Source: Rheinheimera sp.
GTDB lineage: Bacteria; Pseudomonadota; Gammaproteobacteria; Enterobacterales; Alteromonadaceae
NCBI GenBank assembly: GCA_003543135.1
Contig: DPJG01000033.1
Coordinates: 210,778-274,777 of the forward strand
Length of the DNA stretch: 64,000 bases
Direction of reading: 5' to 3'
In this document: piece by piece, positions 37,578 to 47,748 of the stretch
Numbering within the stretch: position 1 is the first letter of the stretch
Layout of the letters: each line of letters opens with the position of its first letter
Position numbers and translations under genes: made by a program
Notes under the pieces: generated by a model
Seen by the model: only the letters and a program-made list of their open reading frames with translations
The model's database searches: none
What the model was told of the DNA's origin: nothing

Positions 37578-38927
37578 ATGAGCACTTTTGTTGAAGCAAG
37601 TCTTCGCCTCTCCCAGTTACAACAGGAATTTATCCGCACCGACGGCGCAGATCCGGCCACAGCACCTTTAGTGAAACATCGTAAAATGACCCAAAGCCCG
37701 TTCCGGTTTTTACGCGGCAGTTCGGGGTTGTTTTATGCGGATATCCATCGCCGGTTGTTACCCTTGCCTAAAGCGCTCTGTGACGTGCCGTTGGTAAGGG
37801 TGATGGGCGATTGTCATCTGGCGAACTTTGGTTTTTTTACTGAAGAAGGCAGCAGTGGTGACAGAGTGATTTTTGGCCCCAACGACTTTGATGATGCCTG
37901 TGTCGGTCATGCCGTCTGGGACTTAAGCCGTTTTGCCATCAGTTTATTATTGGCGGCTGACTATTGCCGTGGTCTGGCCGGCGGACGTTATCAAAGCGAC
38001 GACAGTGTTGATTTTCGTGATGTCAAAGTTGCAACTGAGCAGGATGGTGAAAAAGCCATGCTGGCGTTTTTCCGTGAGTACCAGCAGGAGCTGCTGCGTA
38101 TCAGCGACGACCCAGAGCGCAGATTTTATGCGCAGGACGATTTTCCAAAAGAACATTTATTAAAACCTTATCTGAAAAAAGCCATTAAAAGGTCGGCCGC
38201 CGGTGAGCACTTTTTAACCAAGAGCACCCTGGCTAAAACAGTCGATTTCACGCAAAAACCACTGCGGTTTAAAGCCGATGCCGGCAAATTTACCAGGTTA
38301 AGCGAACAGGACTATCAGCGGGTGCTGACCAGCTTCCGACCTTATGTTGACGATGATATTGTCGATTTGGTCGCGCGTCAGGGTGCAGGCACAGGTTCGC
38401 TGAATCTCGGTCGCTATTATTTGCTGGTTGGGCCGAAAAAGTGGCAAAACGACGAAGATCTGGCGCTTTATCATGTGGTTGAGGCCAAACAACAGCGCCG
38501 CTCGGCACCGCTGGCATTTTTTGCCGAGTTAAGCCCGGTGAATCAATTAAATGATGCTCATCTGACGGTGGATTGTCAGCGCCAGATGCAGCGCCGACCG
38601 GATTTAGTGCTGGATGAACTGCAGTTTGACGGCGCACATTATCTGATGCGTTCGTTACACCACGCCAATGTGGATTTGGATCCGGAAGATATCTGCCTGC
38701 ATGCCACAAACCCGGGGCTGTCGATGCGTCAGTATGCCCAGGCTTGTGCTGTGGCATTGGCGCTGGCGCATAGCCGCAGTGACAGACGCAGTTGCCGTTT
38801 TGAGCAACAAATGGCCGCTGCGCTCAACCAGCATCAGGCGGAGCTTGCCGATGTCTGCCGGCAGTATGCGCAGCAGCAGATGCAGGATTGTCAGTTATTA
38901 CAACAACTGTTGCCTAAGGCGGAATAA
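37578..38927 (+). CDS. DUF2252 family protein
   Basis: 449 residues. The motifs VMGDCHLANFGFF and NDFDDACVGHAVWDLSRFA resemble the catalytic loop and metal-binding loop of phosphotransferases of the kinase-like (APH) fold and are the core of DUF2252. The N-terminal KMTQSPFRFLRGSSGLFYAD is also typical. The function is not established. An AAAGGA ribosome site lies upstream. It is a single gene, convergent with a binding-protein gene. Confidence 0.85.
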   Translation: MSTFVEASLRLSQLQQEFIRTDGADPATAPLVKHRKMTQSPFRFLRGSSGLFYADIHRRLLPLPKALCDVPLVRVMGDCHLANFGFFTEEGSSGDRVIFGPNDFDDACVGHAVWDLSRFAISLLLAADYCRGLAGGRYQSDDSVDFRDVKVATEQDGEKAMLAFFREYQQELLRISDDPERRFYAQDDFPKEHLLKPYLKKAIKRSAAGEHFLTKSTLAKTVDFTQKPLRFKADAGKFTRLSEQDYQRVLTSFRPYVDDDIVDLVARQGAGTGSLNLGRYYLLVGPKKWQNDEDLALYHVVEAKQQRRSAPLAFFAELSPVNQLNDAHLTVDCQRQMQRRPDLVLDELQFDGAHYLMRSLHHANVDLDPEDICLHATNPGLSMRQYAQACAVALALAHSRSDRRSCRFEQQMAAALNQHQAELADVCRQYAQQQMQDCQLLQQLLPKAE

Positions 38928-38942
38928 CGCAGCTGCCTGTTG

Positions 38943-39752
38943 TTAGCGGCAGCAGTTGGGGTTGGGCTGCTGTTCTGCTGGATTTAACAGCAGATCTGTT
39001 GCCCGGGTTTGTTCTTGGGCAATAGTGCTGCGGGCATTGGGAATTTGTAACCAGACCTTCTGCATCACCTCAGGCTGCTGTTTGGCAAACTGCAGGCTAA
39101 ACACCAGAAACAGTGGCTGCTGATAAAAAGGTGGCTGCAGTTTTTTAATCAAAGCGGCTTTGGGGTGTTGTTTCAGTTGGGCGTCTGCGACAAATTCGGC
39201 CAGCACATAACCGTCCAGCCGGCGATTAAGCACCAGCTCCAGCCCGGCATTCAGGCCGGACGGCAGGGTGCTCAGGGCATTCAGTTGTTTAAGTTTTTGC
39301 TCCACGACAAAACCCTGCGGCGCCGATAAGCCAAATTTTACGCCGGATAATCTGTTGCCATCCCAGGACAAAGGCTGCTGCTGATGGGTATAAATATGAT
39401 AATCCACCTGCATCAGGCTCAGGCTGGCATCGGCTTGCTGCAGGGCATTGAGCGGAAAGGCCAGTAGCTGCTGACGTTCGGCGGTCCAGCCAATGCCAAT
39501 CACCCCATCCATTTTGCCAATCGAAGCTTCATGCAGGCAGCGTTTCCAGGGAATACGGTGCAGTTCAACCGCAACACCGGCCAGAGCAAACGCCAAAGTG
39601 GCAGTTTGGCTGTGGGTGCCATAAGCAGCAACACCCTGCACCATTTGTTTGGGCAAAGCGGGTGAATGTTCGTTGTCTTCGTAACAAATCTGCAGTGGGG
39701 CGGCCAATAGCGGCATGCTGAACAACAATAAGGCTGCAAGAGTAGATTTCAT
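38943..39752 (-). CDS. Orphan periplasmic solute-binding-like protein
   Basis: 269 residues from the second of two close ATG codons (39752), which has GGAG seven bases upstream. Signal peptide MKSTLAALLLFSMPLLAAP. The mature part has LQICYEDNEHSPAL, IPWKRCLHEASIGKMDGVIGIGWT and the RRLDGYVLAEF repeat of the bi-lobed binding fold (family 3-like, divergent). No transporter genes are adjacent. Ligand unknown. Confidence 0.75.
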   Translation of the reverse strand: MKSTLAALLLFSMPLLAAPLQICYEDNEHSPALPKQMVQGVAAYGTHSQTATLAFALAGVAVELHRIPWKRCLHEASIGKMDGVIGIGWTAERQQLLAFPLNALQQADASLSLMQVDYHIYTHQQQPLSWDGNRLSGVKFGLSAPQGFVVEQKLKQLNALSTLPSGLNAGLELVLNRRLDGYVLAEFVADAQLKQHPKAALIKKLQPPFYQQPLFLVFSLQFAKQQPEVMQKVWLQIPNARSTIAQEQTRATDLLLNPAEQQPNPNCCR

Positions 39753-39869
39753 CAGCATTCTCCGGCTGGGGATATGCTGAGTATAAGAGTTTTCTAAACT
39801 GAAGAGCTAGCTTTTAACGTTGCGGATGCTGTTGACTGTTGCAAAGGCGCGGGGAGCCTATATTGCAAC

Positions 39870-39899
39870 AGCAGCACGGCCAGCGCCGGCCGTGCTGCT
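39870..39899. terminator. GC-rich hairpin after the outer-membrane protein gene
   Basis: A 12-bp perfect stem AGCAGCACGGCC / GGCCGTGCTGCT with a 6-base loop, six bases beyond the minus-strand stop at 39905. The T-run is on the plus side, so for the minus-strand gene it is a stem without a good tail. Function as a terminator is likely but not certain. Confidence 0.55.
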
Positions 39900-39904
39900 T
39901 TTGA

Positions 39905-40324
39905 TCAGAACTTATAACCAATATTCAGTACAGCAATAGTTTTGCTGTCGCCGTCACGGCCTCTGTCGGTGCGATCGGCCTGGCCTAAACCCGCGCCCAG
40001 CACCCAACCGCGGCCACTAAAACTGGTTAAGTGATAGTCGTAAGTGACTAACACCAGCTCTTCAGCGTTAAAGATGTCAGATTCGGTGCCATACATCACA
40101 CCAAAAGCGTGAGGGCTGCCTGACGCTGGTGCCATTTGTGCCCCCAGTGCCGCACCATGAATACCGACACCGGCAAAAAACGCCAGATTGTTTTCGCGGT
40201 AACTGACTTTGGCGCCTAAGTCGCCATATTGCGGGCCAAAACCGGCTGCCGGAATAAATTCACCGGCAAATGCAGGAGTGCTCAGCAGTAATGCAGTTAT
40301 CAACGCAAGGTTATGTTTTTTCAT
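39905..40324 (-). CDS. Small outer-membrane/beta-barrel-like protein
   Basis: 139 residues from the ATG at 40324 (an ATG five codons earlier overlaps the AGGAAC ribosome site and is rejected). Signal peptide MKKHNLALITALLLSTPAFA. The mature part alternates polar and apolar residues (GDLGAKVSYRENNLAFFAGVGIHG) and ends in NIGYKF with a C-terminal Phe, as expected for a small beta-barrel. The segment YDYHLTSFSGRGWVLGAGLG fits a barrel strand pair. I do not recognise the family. Confidence 0.65.
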   Translation of the reverse strand: MKKHNLALITALLLSTPAFAGEFIPAAGFGPQYGDLGAKVSYRENNLAFFAGVGIHGAALGAQMAPASGSPHAFGVMYGTESDIFNAEELVLVTYDYHLTSFSGRGWVLGAGLGQADRTDRGRDGDSKTIAVLNIGYKF

Positions 40325-40626
40325 ATCAGGTTCCTTCATAAAACGGGCGGCTGCTGCACAGCAACAACAGCCGGGGGCTGCTGGCTTACAGCGAAAAAGT
40401 GCAGGCGAGTGTAAAAGGACAAAACTGAATTCTAACTGACTACAGGCTCAACATTGCCGCATAAATTCAGGGCTGTTGTACGTTTTTATTGTTTTATCTC
40501 AAGCAGAGCGGACTTTTTGCACAAATCGCCTTTGATATGCCATAAAGTGAAACAACAAAAGCGTAAACAGAAAATGTCGACGGGCGTCAGGCTGTTACAG
40601 TGCTCCGTCGTCTCAGGGAAGCTCAG
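40325..40626. other. 302-base intergenic region
   Basis: Divergent promoter region between the outer-membrane-type gene and the export operon. I see no gene; short plus-strand frames here lack ribosome sites and homology. The HlyD gene has an AGGGAAG ribosome site at its right end. Confidence 0.6.
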
Positions 40627-41721
40627 ATGCAACAAGCAAATCCGGGGTATTTACAGCAAGGGCGCAGCAATTTGTTGCTGTTAGGGGTAGTGGCGGTGCT
40701 GCTTATCGCGGCTGCCGGTTTTTGGTATCAGCATTACGTCAGGCAAAATGGCAAGGATAACCTGCTGCGCGCCAATGGTCGTATCGAAGCGACCGAAATT
40801 GCCATTGCCAGCAAAAGCCCGGGCAGGATCAAAACTATTCTGGTGGACGAAGGGGATTTTGTCAGTGCAGGCCAGTTGCTGGCGGAAGTCGAGTCTGACG
40901 CTTTGCAGGCGCAGTTAGCCCAGGCGCAGGCCCAGCTGCAACAAAGCGAAAGTATGTTGTTAACGGCACAAAGCCAGGTACAACAAAGAGAAAGTGAAAA
41001 AAATGCCTTAAAGGCCGTGCTGAAACAACGTGAAGCTGAGTTGCAAGCTGCCCTTGCCAGAGCGGGCCGCACCGGCGCGCTGGCGCAAAGTGGTTCAGTG
41101 TCCAGACAGCAGGCCGATGACAATGACACCCAGGTGGCCAGCGCCAGAGCTGCACTCAGTGCCGGCCAGGCGCAAATTACTGCAGCAGAAGCGGCCATGA
41201 CCTCAGCCAAAGCGCAGATTTTATCGGCGCAGTCGGCAGTGGAGGCCGCTGTGGCCACAGTGCACAGAGTGGAAGTGGAGCTCAGGGACACTCAGTTAAC
41301 GGCGCCCCGCGCCGGTCGGATTCAATACCGTATTGCCCAAAGTGGCGAAGTGGTGGCAGCTGGCGGCAAAGTACTGAGTCTGATTGATTTAACGGACGTG
41401 TATATGACGTTTTTTCTGCCGTCCGCCAGTGCAGGCCAAATTGCGCTAGGCAGCGAAGTGCGGCTGGTGCTGGATGCTGTGCCACAAAGGTCTATTCCGG
41501 CCAAAGTGTCTTATGTGGCCGATGTAGCGCAATTCACCCCCAAAACAGTGGAAACGGCCAGCGAACGGGAAAAACTGATGTTCAGGGTGAAAGCCAAAAT
41601 CAGCCCGGCACTGCTGCAAAAGCATATTCAGAAAGTAAAAACCGGTTTGCCCGGAGTGGCTTATCTGCGGCTCGATGACAGCCAGCCCTGGCCTGACAGC
41701 TTGCCGGAGCTGGCGCAGTGA
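40627..41721 (+). CDS. yhiI: HlyD-type membrane fusion protein (YhiI-like)
   Basis: 364 residues from the ATG at 40627 with AGGGAAG upstream; an upstream GTG at 40600 is rejected. One N-terminal membrane helix (about 20-38), then the biotinyl-lipoyl half [25 protein letters not shown] long Ala/Gln-rich coiled-coil hairpin (about 90-220) follows, then the barrel domain [20 protein letters not shown]. Periplasmic adaptor joining an ABC exporter to an outer-membrane channel. With the next two genes it repeats the E. coli yhiI-rbbA-yhhJ order. The stop overlaps the ABC gene (GTGA). Confidence 0.88.
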   Translation: MQQANPGYLQQGRSNLLLLGVVAVLLIAAAGFWYQHYVRQNGKDNLLRANGRIEATEIAIASKSPGRIKTILVDEGDFVSAGQLLAEVESDALQAQLAQAQAQLQQSESMLLTAQSQVQQRESEKNALKAVLKQREAELQAALARAGRTGALAQSGSVSRQQADDNDTQVASARAALSAGQAQITAAEAAMTSAKAQILSAQSAVEAAVATVHRVEVELRDTQLTAPRAGRIQYRIAQSGEVVAAGGKVLSLIDLTDVYMTFFLPSASAGQIALGSEVRLVLDAVPQRSIPAKVSYVADVAQFTPKTVETASEREKLMFRVKAKISPALLQKHIQKVKTGLPGVAYLRLDDSQPWPDSLPELAQ

Positions 41722-44507
41722 CAAAAACGCAGTCTGAAGCCGGGCCTGATCTGGCGGCATTAAGCAAAGTTGCGGTTCCTGTAGCACGAGTGCAGTCGGT
41801 GTCATTAAGTTATGGCAATACCAAAGCGCTGGTTGATCTGACGCTCGATATTCCCGCTGGCAAAATGGTGGGTTTATTGGGGCCTGATGGTGTCGGCAAA
41901 TCCAGTCTGCTGGCGCTTTTGGCCGGCGCGCGGCAAATCCAGCAAGGCCGGATTGAAGTGTTGGGCGGCGATATCAGTAAAGGCAGTCACCGTCAGCGGG
42001 TTTGCCCGGCAATAGCCTATATGCCACAGGGGCTTGGCAAAAATCTGTATCTGAGTTTGTCGGTGGAAGAAAATCTGCAGTTTTTTGCCCGTTTATTTGG
42101 CCATAATGCCACCGAGCGGCGCCGCCGTATTGATGAACTAACAGCGGCCACAGGTCTTGCCGGCTTTTTAAACCGGCCGGCCGGTCAGTTGTCGGGGGGG
42201 ATGAAACAGAAACTGGGTTTGTGTTGTGCCCTGATCCACGACCCTGAGTTATTGATCCTCGATGAACCCACCACAGGGGTCGACCCTTTATCCCGCAGCC
42301 AGTTCTGGCAGCTGATTGGCCATATCAGAGCACAAAAACCTGATCTGAGTGTGCTGGTGGCCACAGCTTATATGGACGAAGCCAGCCATTTTGACCATTT
42401 GCTGGTGATGAATGCCGGCACCTTGCTGGCGCAAGGCAGCCCGGCTCAGTTGTATCAGCAAACCGGCTGTAACACGCTGGAAGCTGCTTTTATTCAGTTG
42501 TTGCCGCCTGAACTTCGTGCTTTACATCAGCCGGTGCTGGTGACCCCGCTGGCGGCACAAGCCGAGCCTGTGATAGCGATAGCGGCCGAGCAGCTGACGA
42601 TGAAGTTTGACGACTTTGTCGCTGTTGACGCCGTGAGTTTTCAAATCCGGCAGGGCGAAATTTTTGGTTTTTTAGGCTCAAACGGCTGTGGTAAAACCAC
42701 CACCATGAAAATGCTGACCGGTTTATTGCCGGCCAGTAGCGGCAAAGCCTGGCTCTTTGGTCAGGAGCTGACCAGCCATGATTTATCCATCCGCCATAGG
42801 GTGGGTTATATGTCGCAATCCTTTTCTTTGTATAACCAGCTGACGGTGCGGCAAAACCTGCAGCTGCATGCCAGGTTATTTCACCTGCCGGAAGAGCAAA
42901 TTGCCGGACGTATTGAGCTGATGCTCAGTCGTTTTTCGCTTAAAGCGCAGCAACACAGCCTGCCTGATCAGTTGCCGCTAGGGCTGCGTCAGCGGTTGTC
43001 GCTGGCAGTGGCCATGGTGCATCAGCCGGAGCTGCTGATCCTGGATGAACCTACTTCGGGTGTGGATCCGATAGCACGCGACCAGTTCTGGCAGCTGATG
43101 CTGGATTTAGCCCGCAATGACAAAGTCACTATTTTTATCTCCACCCATTTTATGAATGAAGCAGAGCGTTGTGACCGTATATCCCTGATGCACGCCGGTA
43201 AGGTGCTGATCAGCGACACACCGGCCAATTTAGCGGCTGATCATCAGGATTCGCTGGAGCAGGCGTTTATCTGGTATTTGCAGCAGGCCGGAGCTGGTGC
43301 GGCTACTGCTGCTGTGTCGGAGCCTGCAACCCTGGATCAAACAGCCGTGCCAGCTAAAAAGCCCGCCAGTCGCAACCGGCTTTTTAGCTGGCGGCGGTTA
43401 TTCAGTTATTCCCGCCGCGAGGCGCTGGAGCTTAAAGGTGATCCTATCCGTGGTGCGCTGGCGCTCTTTGGCAGTCTGGTATTGCTGCTGTTTTTTGGTT
43501 ACGGCATCACCATGGATGTGGATGATTTAACTTTTGCCGTGCTGGATCAGGACCAATCGTTATTAAGTCAAAATTATGTGCAGAACCTGGCCGGCTCCCG
43601 TTATTTTATTCAAAAACCGGATTTAACCAGCCAGGCGCAACTGGATGCCAGAATGCGCAGTGGTGAACTGGCACTGGCGCTGGAAATTCCACCTGGTTTT
43701 GGCCGGCGTTTAAGCCGGGGGGAGCCGGTTGAAATTGGCGCCTGGATAGACGGTGCCATGCCTACCCGGGCCGAAACCACCAAAGGTTATGTGCTGGGCA
43801 TGCATCTGTATTGGCTGGCGCAGCAAGCCAGGCTGCATGGCGGGAGCAGCACCCTGAGCCAGCAGGCCTTGGTACAAACCAGGTTTCGATATAACCCGGA
43901 TATCCGCAGTTTAGTGGCCATGGTACCGGCGCTGATCCCGATGTTGCTGCTGATGATCCCGGCGCTGCTAACAGCGCTGTCGGTGGTACGGGAAAAAGAG
44001 CTGGGCTCCATTATTAATTTGTATGTGACACCGGTCAGCCGGCTGGAGTTTTTATTGGGCAAACAGCTGCCCTATCTGCTGCTGGCGCTATTAAATTATG
44101 CGCTGATGCTGCTGATGGCCGTGACCCTTTTTGCCGTGCCTTTTACCGGCTCGCTGTTGGCGTTGTCGCTCAGTGTGTTGATGTTTGTCATTTTTGCCAC
44201 TGCTTTTGGCCTGTTGGCTTCTACTTTTACCCGCAGCCAGATAGCCGCTATTTTGTTAACTGTACTTGGCACCATTATTCCGGCGGTGCAGTTTGCCGGC
44301 ATGATCAACCCGGTGTCGGCGCTCGAAGGCGGCGGGCGTTTGATTGGTGAGCTGCATCCGGCCAGCCATATGCTGACCATCAGCCGCGGGGTTTTTAGCA
44401 AGGGGCTGCAGCTGGCCGATATTTACCCTTCGTTATTGGCGATTACCGCTGCAGTGCCTGTGGTGCTGCTATCGGCGCTGTTGCTGTTAAAAAAGCAGGA
44501 GCGCTAA
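41718..44507 (+). CDS. rbbA: RbbA-type fused ABC transporter (two ATPases plus permease)
   Basis: 929 residues from a GTG. Two ATP-binding domains lie in one chain: Walker A GPDGVGKS (from about 55) with signature LSGGMKQKL, and GSNGCGKT (from about 320) with the degenerate signature LPLGLRQRL, each followed by a LDEPT Walker B. A C-terminal ABC-2 permease (about 580-925) has six helices. E. coli RbbA (911) has the same layout and has been reported as a ribosome-associated ATPase, but the HlyD neighbour points to export. An Ala/Pro linker at about 525-555 separates the ATPase and permease parts. Confidence 0.9.
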   Translation: MTKTQSEAGPDLAALSKVAVPVARVQSVSLSYGNTKALVDLTLDIPAGKMVGLLGPDGVGKSSLLALLAGARQIQQGRIEVLGGDISKGSHRQRVCPAIAYMPQGLGKNLYLSLSVEENLQFFARLFGHNATERRRRIDELTAATGLAGFLNRPAGQLSGGMKQKLGLCCALIHDPELLILDEPTTGVDPLSRSQFWQLIGHIRAQKPDLSVLVATAYMDEASHFDHLLVMNAGTLLAQGSPAQLYQQTGCNTLEAAFIQLLPPELRALHQPVLVTPLAAQAEPVIAIAAEQLTMKFDDFVAVDAVSFQIRQGEIFGFLGSNGCGKTTTMKMLTGLLPASSGKAWLFGQELTSHDLSIRHRVGYMSQSFSLYNQLTVRQNLQLHARLFHLPEEQIAGRIELMLSRFSLKAQQHSLPDQLPLGLRQRLSLAVAMVHQPELLILDEPTSGVDPIARDQFWQLMLDLARNDKVTIFISTHFMNEAERCDRISLMHAGKVLISDTPANLAADHQDSLEQAFIWYLQQAGAGAATAAVSEPATLDQTAVPAKKPASRNRLFSWRRLFSYSRREALELKGDPIRGALALFGSLVLLLFFGYGITMDVDDLTFAVLDQDQSLLSQNYVQNLAGSRYFIQKPDLTSQAQLDARMRSGELALALEIPPGFGRRLSRGEPVEIGAWIDGAMPTRAETTKGYVLGMHLYWLAQQARLHGGSSTLSQQALVQTRFRYNPDIRSLVAMVPALIPMLLLMIPALLTALSVVREKELGSIINLYVTPVSRLEFLLGKQLPYLLLALLNYALMLLMAVTLFAVPFTGSLLALSLSVLMFVIFATAFGLLASTFTRSQIAAILLTVLGTIIPAVQFAGMINPVSALEGGGRLIGELHPASHMLTISRGVFSKGLQLADIYPSLLAITAAVPVVLLSALLLLKKQER

Positions 44508-44508
44508 G

Positions 44509-45669
44509 ATGAAACAACAGCAGGCAACAACACAACAAGGCTGGCGGCAAAAGCTTTTAAACATCTGGTTTTTATTACAAAAAGAGTTATGGAGCCTGTG
44601 GCGGGAGCCTGTGATGTTGTTGCTGATTGGCGTGAGTTTTTCGCTCAGCATTTATCTGGCCGGTTCGTCTTTACCCGAAACCTTACATAAAGCCGCTATT
44701 GCCATAGTGGATGAAGATCAGTCGCCTTTGTCACTGCGCATCCAGAGTGCGTTTTACCCTCCTTATTTTGTCAAACCGGCTTTGTTGGCACTGGATGAAG
44801 CCGATGCTGCGCTGGATGCCGGCCGTTATAGTTTTGTGCTGAATATTCCGCCTGAATTTCAGCAGGATGTGCTGGCCGGGCGTTCGCCTGCACTGCAGTT
44901 AAGTGTGGACGCCACCCGTATCAGCCAGGCTTTTAGCGGTGCCGGTTATATAGAGCAGATAGTGACAGCACAAATCAGTGAATATCAGCACAAACACCGC
45001 AGCAACACAACGCTTCCGGTTGAGCTGGTGCTCAGGGCCAGATTTAATCCAAACCTGAAAAGTGCCTGGTTTGGCGCAGTGATGGAACTGATAAATATGG
45101 TGACGATGATCTCAATAGTGCTGACAGGCGCTGCGCTGATCCGCGAGCGTGAGCATGGCACCATTGAACATTTACTGGTGATGCCGGTCACACCGGCGGA
45201 AATTATGCTGGCAAAAATTTTGTCGATGGGTGCTGTGGTGCTGATTGCCACCGCTTTGTCGCTGCATTTTGTCATTCAGGGTGTGCTGCAGGTGCCGATT
45301 GAAGGTTCAGTGTTGTTGTTTTTAGCTTGTGCCGCTTTGCAGCTGGCTGCCACCACCTCGATGGGCATTTTTATGGCGACTATTGCCCGCTCTATGCCGC
45401 AGTTTGGTTTGATGATGATCCTCGTGTTATTGCCACTGCAGTTGTTGTCGGGCGGGATGACCCCCAGAGAAAGTATGCCGCAGCTGGTGCAATATCTGAT
45501 GCTGGCCGCACCCAATACCCATTTTGTGCAGGCGTCACAGGCCATTTTATATCGTGGTGCCGGTTTTGCCGTGGTATGGCCGCAGCTTTTGGCATTAAGC
45601 CTGATAGCGGCCACCCTGTTCTGGTTATCACTGGCCAGATTCCGCGCCACATTGAGTAAAATGGCCTAG
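44509..45669 (+). CDS. yhhJ: ABC-2 type permease (YhhJ-like)
   Basis: 386 residues, six transmembrane helices in the ABC-2 layout: one after QKELWSLWREPVML, a large periplasmic loop (about 60-180), then five C-terminal helices with EREHGTIEHLLVMPVTPAEIMLAKIL. It is the second permease half, pairing with the fused permease of the upstream gene, which starts one base before. Last gene of the export operon; substrate unknown. Confidence 0.9.
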   Translation: MKQQQATTQQGWRQKLLNIWFLLQKELWSLWREPVMLLLIGVSFSLSIYLAGSSLPETLHKAAIAIVDEDQSPLSLRIQSAFYPPYFVKPALLALDEADAALDAGRYSFVLNIPPEFQQDVLAGRSPALQLSVDATRISQAFSGAGYIEQIVTAQISEYQHKHRSNTTLPVELVLRARFNPNLKSAWFGAVMELINMVTMISIVLTGAALIREREHGTIEHLLVMPVTPAEIMLAKILSMGAVVLIATALSLHFVIQGVLQVPIEGSVLLFLACAALQLAATTSMGIFMATIARSMPQFGLMMILVLLPLQLLSGGMTPRESMPQLVQYLMLAAPNTHFVQASQAILYRGAGFAVVWPQLLALSLIAATLFWLSLARFRATLSKMA

Positions 45670-45793
45670 GCGGTATAGCTCTGCCCCTGAGGTTGTTCGA
45701 CTGTTCTTTTGTTGTCTTGCAGAACTACTTCCTTCTCTGGGGGGGGGCTTAGACGACAAATCCAGACTCAATAAAGCAGCTGTTTGTTATAGT

Positions 45794-46735
45794 TCAGCTA
45801 GTTGCTGCGGTTGTGGCTCTGTTGAATCTGTTGGCGCATAAAGTGGCGATTTGCCGGCGCAGCCACTGATGCAACAAATCGTCCTGACAGCGGGAGTGCC
45901 AAATTTGGCTGATCTGCACCGGTTTTAGCGTTAAAGGGCAAGGCAGCAGCTGTAAGCTGTCATGCTGTGCCACTGCGGTTTCAGCCACAGAGCGTAAGCA
46001 GGTTAATAACACATCGTTGTGCAGCACCAGCGCAGGCGGTGCCATAAAACTGGAAATGCCGGCGCACACATGGCGTTTTTGCCCGAATTTAGCCAGCTCT
46101 TTGTCCACAATACCGTCTAAATCACCAGTCAGGGTGGTGACTATATGCTGCGCCTGACAATAAGACTGTAACGTCAGCGGCGCGCCGGCAAGTGGATGCT
46201 GGCGGCGCAACAACACAACAAAATCTTCCTGATACAGCTGCTGCTGATACAAAGTTTGAGGCAAATCGGTATAAAAACCGGCAATGGCCAAATCACATTC
46301 ACCACGCTCCAGCTCCTGCCTGGGTAATAACCCCATGGTATTGCGGGTCACCAGCTGCACAGCGGGCGCTTTTTCCAGCAACAGCTGTAATAAAGGCGGT
46401 AATAACAGGCTTTCAATATAGTCAGTGCTATACAGATAAAAGCGGCGTTGCTGCTGCAAAAAGTCCAGGCTCTGGCTGTCCTGATAAAAAGCTTCCAGCT
46501 GACTGGCCAGGGCCAGCACCTGCGGTGCCAGTCGGATAGCTTTAGGAGTGGCAGTCAGGCCGCGGGCCGAACGTACAAACAAGGGATCCGCAAATTCGTG
46601 GCGCAGTTTATTTAATTTATGGCTGAGCGCCGGCTGGCTCAGTGCCATACGCTCGGCTGCAGCTGTGACATTCAGCTCTTCAAATAACACCTTAAATAAC
46701 AGCAGCAGGTTCAGATCTTTGTGTTGAATATTCAT
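45794..46735 (-). CDS. LysR-family regulator
   Basis: 313 residues. N-terminal winged helix: DLNLLLLFKVLFEELNVTAAAERMALSQPALSHKLNKLR; C-terminal effector domain typical of LysR. It is divergent from the DJ-1-like gene (150-base shared gap, 46736-46885), which by convention is its probable target. The effector is unknown. Confidence 0.88.
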   Translation of the reverse strand: MNIQHKDLNLLLLFKVLFEELNVTAAAERMALSQPALSHKLNKLRHEFADPLFVRSARGLTATPKAIRLAPQVLALASQLEAFYQDSQSLDFLQQQRRFYLYSTDYIESLLLPPLLQLLLEKAPAVQLVTRNTMGLLPRQELERGECDLAIAGFYTDLPQTLYQQQLYQEDFVVLLRRQHPLAGAPLTLQSYCQAQHIVTTLTGDLDGIVDKELAKFGQKRHVCAGISSFMAPPALVLHNDVLLTCLRSVAETAVAQHDSLQLLPCPLTLKPVQISQIWHSRCQDDLLHQWLRRQIATLCANRFNRATTAATS

Positions 46736-46885
46736 AATTTGAATTACACAGATTTAATCTATTCATTTCCCGTGATGTTAGCTGCTGTCTACACTTTGCA
46801 CCAGTCGCAGCCTGAAGGGGCCAAAACCCCGCTGCGGTAAATAACCTGAACCACAATGCCGGCAGCGCCGGCGCCGGAGTGACAG

Positions 46886-47641
46886 ATGAACAACTTTTTA
46901 ATGGTAAAAAAATTAATGCTGGCTGCAGTGCTCAGCCTTGGCAGTCAGCTGGCGCTGGCGGCAGATAAAGTGCTGATCGTGGTCACCAGCCACCAACAGC
47001 TTGGCAACAGTGGGGAAAAAACCGGTTATTGGTTGGGCGAAGTCACCCATCCATACCAAAAACTGCTGCAAGCCGGTTTTGAGGTGGATATTGCCAGTAT
47101 TCAGGGTGGTCAAGCACCGCTGGATGCACGGAGTGTGGCGGAAAAAGATGCGGTCAATGACTGGTTTCTGGCAGATAAACAACACGCCGATAAACTGAAC
47201 AACAGTAAAAAACTCAGTGAGTTAACGCCAACAGCTTACAAAGCTGTGCTCTTTGCCGGCGGTCACGGCACCATGTGGGATTTCCCGTCTGATACAGCGC
47301 TGCAGCAGCTGGCTGCTGCCATTTACCAGCAAAATGGTGTGGTGGCTGCTGTGTGTCACGGTCCTGCGGCTTTGTTAAATATCCGGCTGAACAATGGCCA
47401 ATATTTAATTGACGGCAAAAGGCTGACCGGTTTTAGTAACACTGAAGAAGATGCCGTAAAACTGACAAAAGTGGTGCCATTTTCGCTGGAAGATCAACTG
47501 CGTCAAAGAGGTGGCCGTTATGAAAAAGCCGCCGACTGGCAGGTGAAAGTGGTGACAGATGAACGGCTGGTGACAGGGCAAAACCCACAATCGGCCGCCG
47601 AAGTAGGCGCCGCAGTGGTGAAGTTATTACAGGCCAAATAA
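46886..47641 (+). CDS. Secreted DJ-1/PfpI-family protein
   Basis: 251 residues. Unlike most DJ-1 proteins it has an N-terminal signal peptide (MVKKLMLAAVLSLGSQLALAA), so it should act in the periplasm. The Hsp31/DJ-1 core shows E52 in GYWLGEVTHPY, GGHGTMWDFP, and the nucleophile C157 in AVCHGPAALL. The family includes glyoxalases, deglycases and chaperones; the specific activity is unknown. A GGAG ribosome site lies seven bases upstream. Divergent from a LysR regulator; a YghU gene follows. Confidence 0.85.
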   Translation: MNNFLMVKKLMLAAVLSLGSQLALAADKVLIVVTSHQQLGNSGEKTGYWLGEVTHPYQKLLQAGFEVDIASIQGGQAPLDARSVAEKDAVNDWFLADKQHADKLNNSKKLSELTPTAYKAVLFAGGHGTMWDFPSDTALQQLAAAIYQQNGVVAAVCHGPAALLNIRLNNGQYLIDGKRLTGFSNTEEDAVKLTKVVPFSLEDQLRQRGGRYEKAADWQVKVVTDERLVTGQNPQSAAEVGAAVVKLLQAK

Positions 47642-47665
47642 CAGCAGCTGTGCTAAACAGCGGAT

Positions 47666-47725
47666 AAAGTGCAGCACAAGTGCTGTAAAAAGTGCAGCAA
47701 CGGGTGCAGTAAATAGTGCAGCAAA
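47666..47725. repeat. Five tandem 12-base repeats upstream of yghU
   Basis: Five consecutive 12-base units starting at 47666, 47678, 47690, 47702 and 47714, with consensus AAGTGCAGCAAA (imperfect). They fill the 107-base gap between the DJ-1-like gene and yghU and end 23 bases before the yghU start. They could be repeated regulator sites or slipped-strand repeats. Confidence 0.7.
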
Positions 47726-47748
47726 GCGCGCAACAACGAGGATAGGTG

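Noticed and set aside
38930-38956. Hairpin GCTGCC...GGCAGC between convergent genes
   Set aside because: Short arms, no T-run, and it overlaps coding sequence; not called as a terminator.
45739-45747. Run of nine G residues
   Set aside because: Lies in a gap between the yhhJ stop and the LysR gene end, in no promoter or frame that I can support, so phase variation is not argued.
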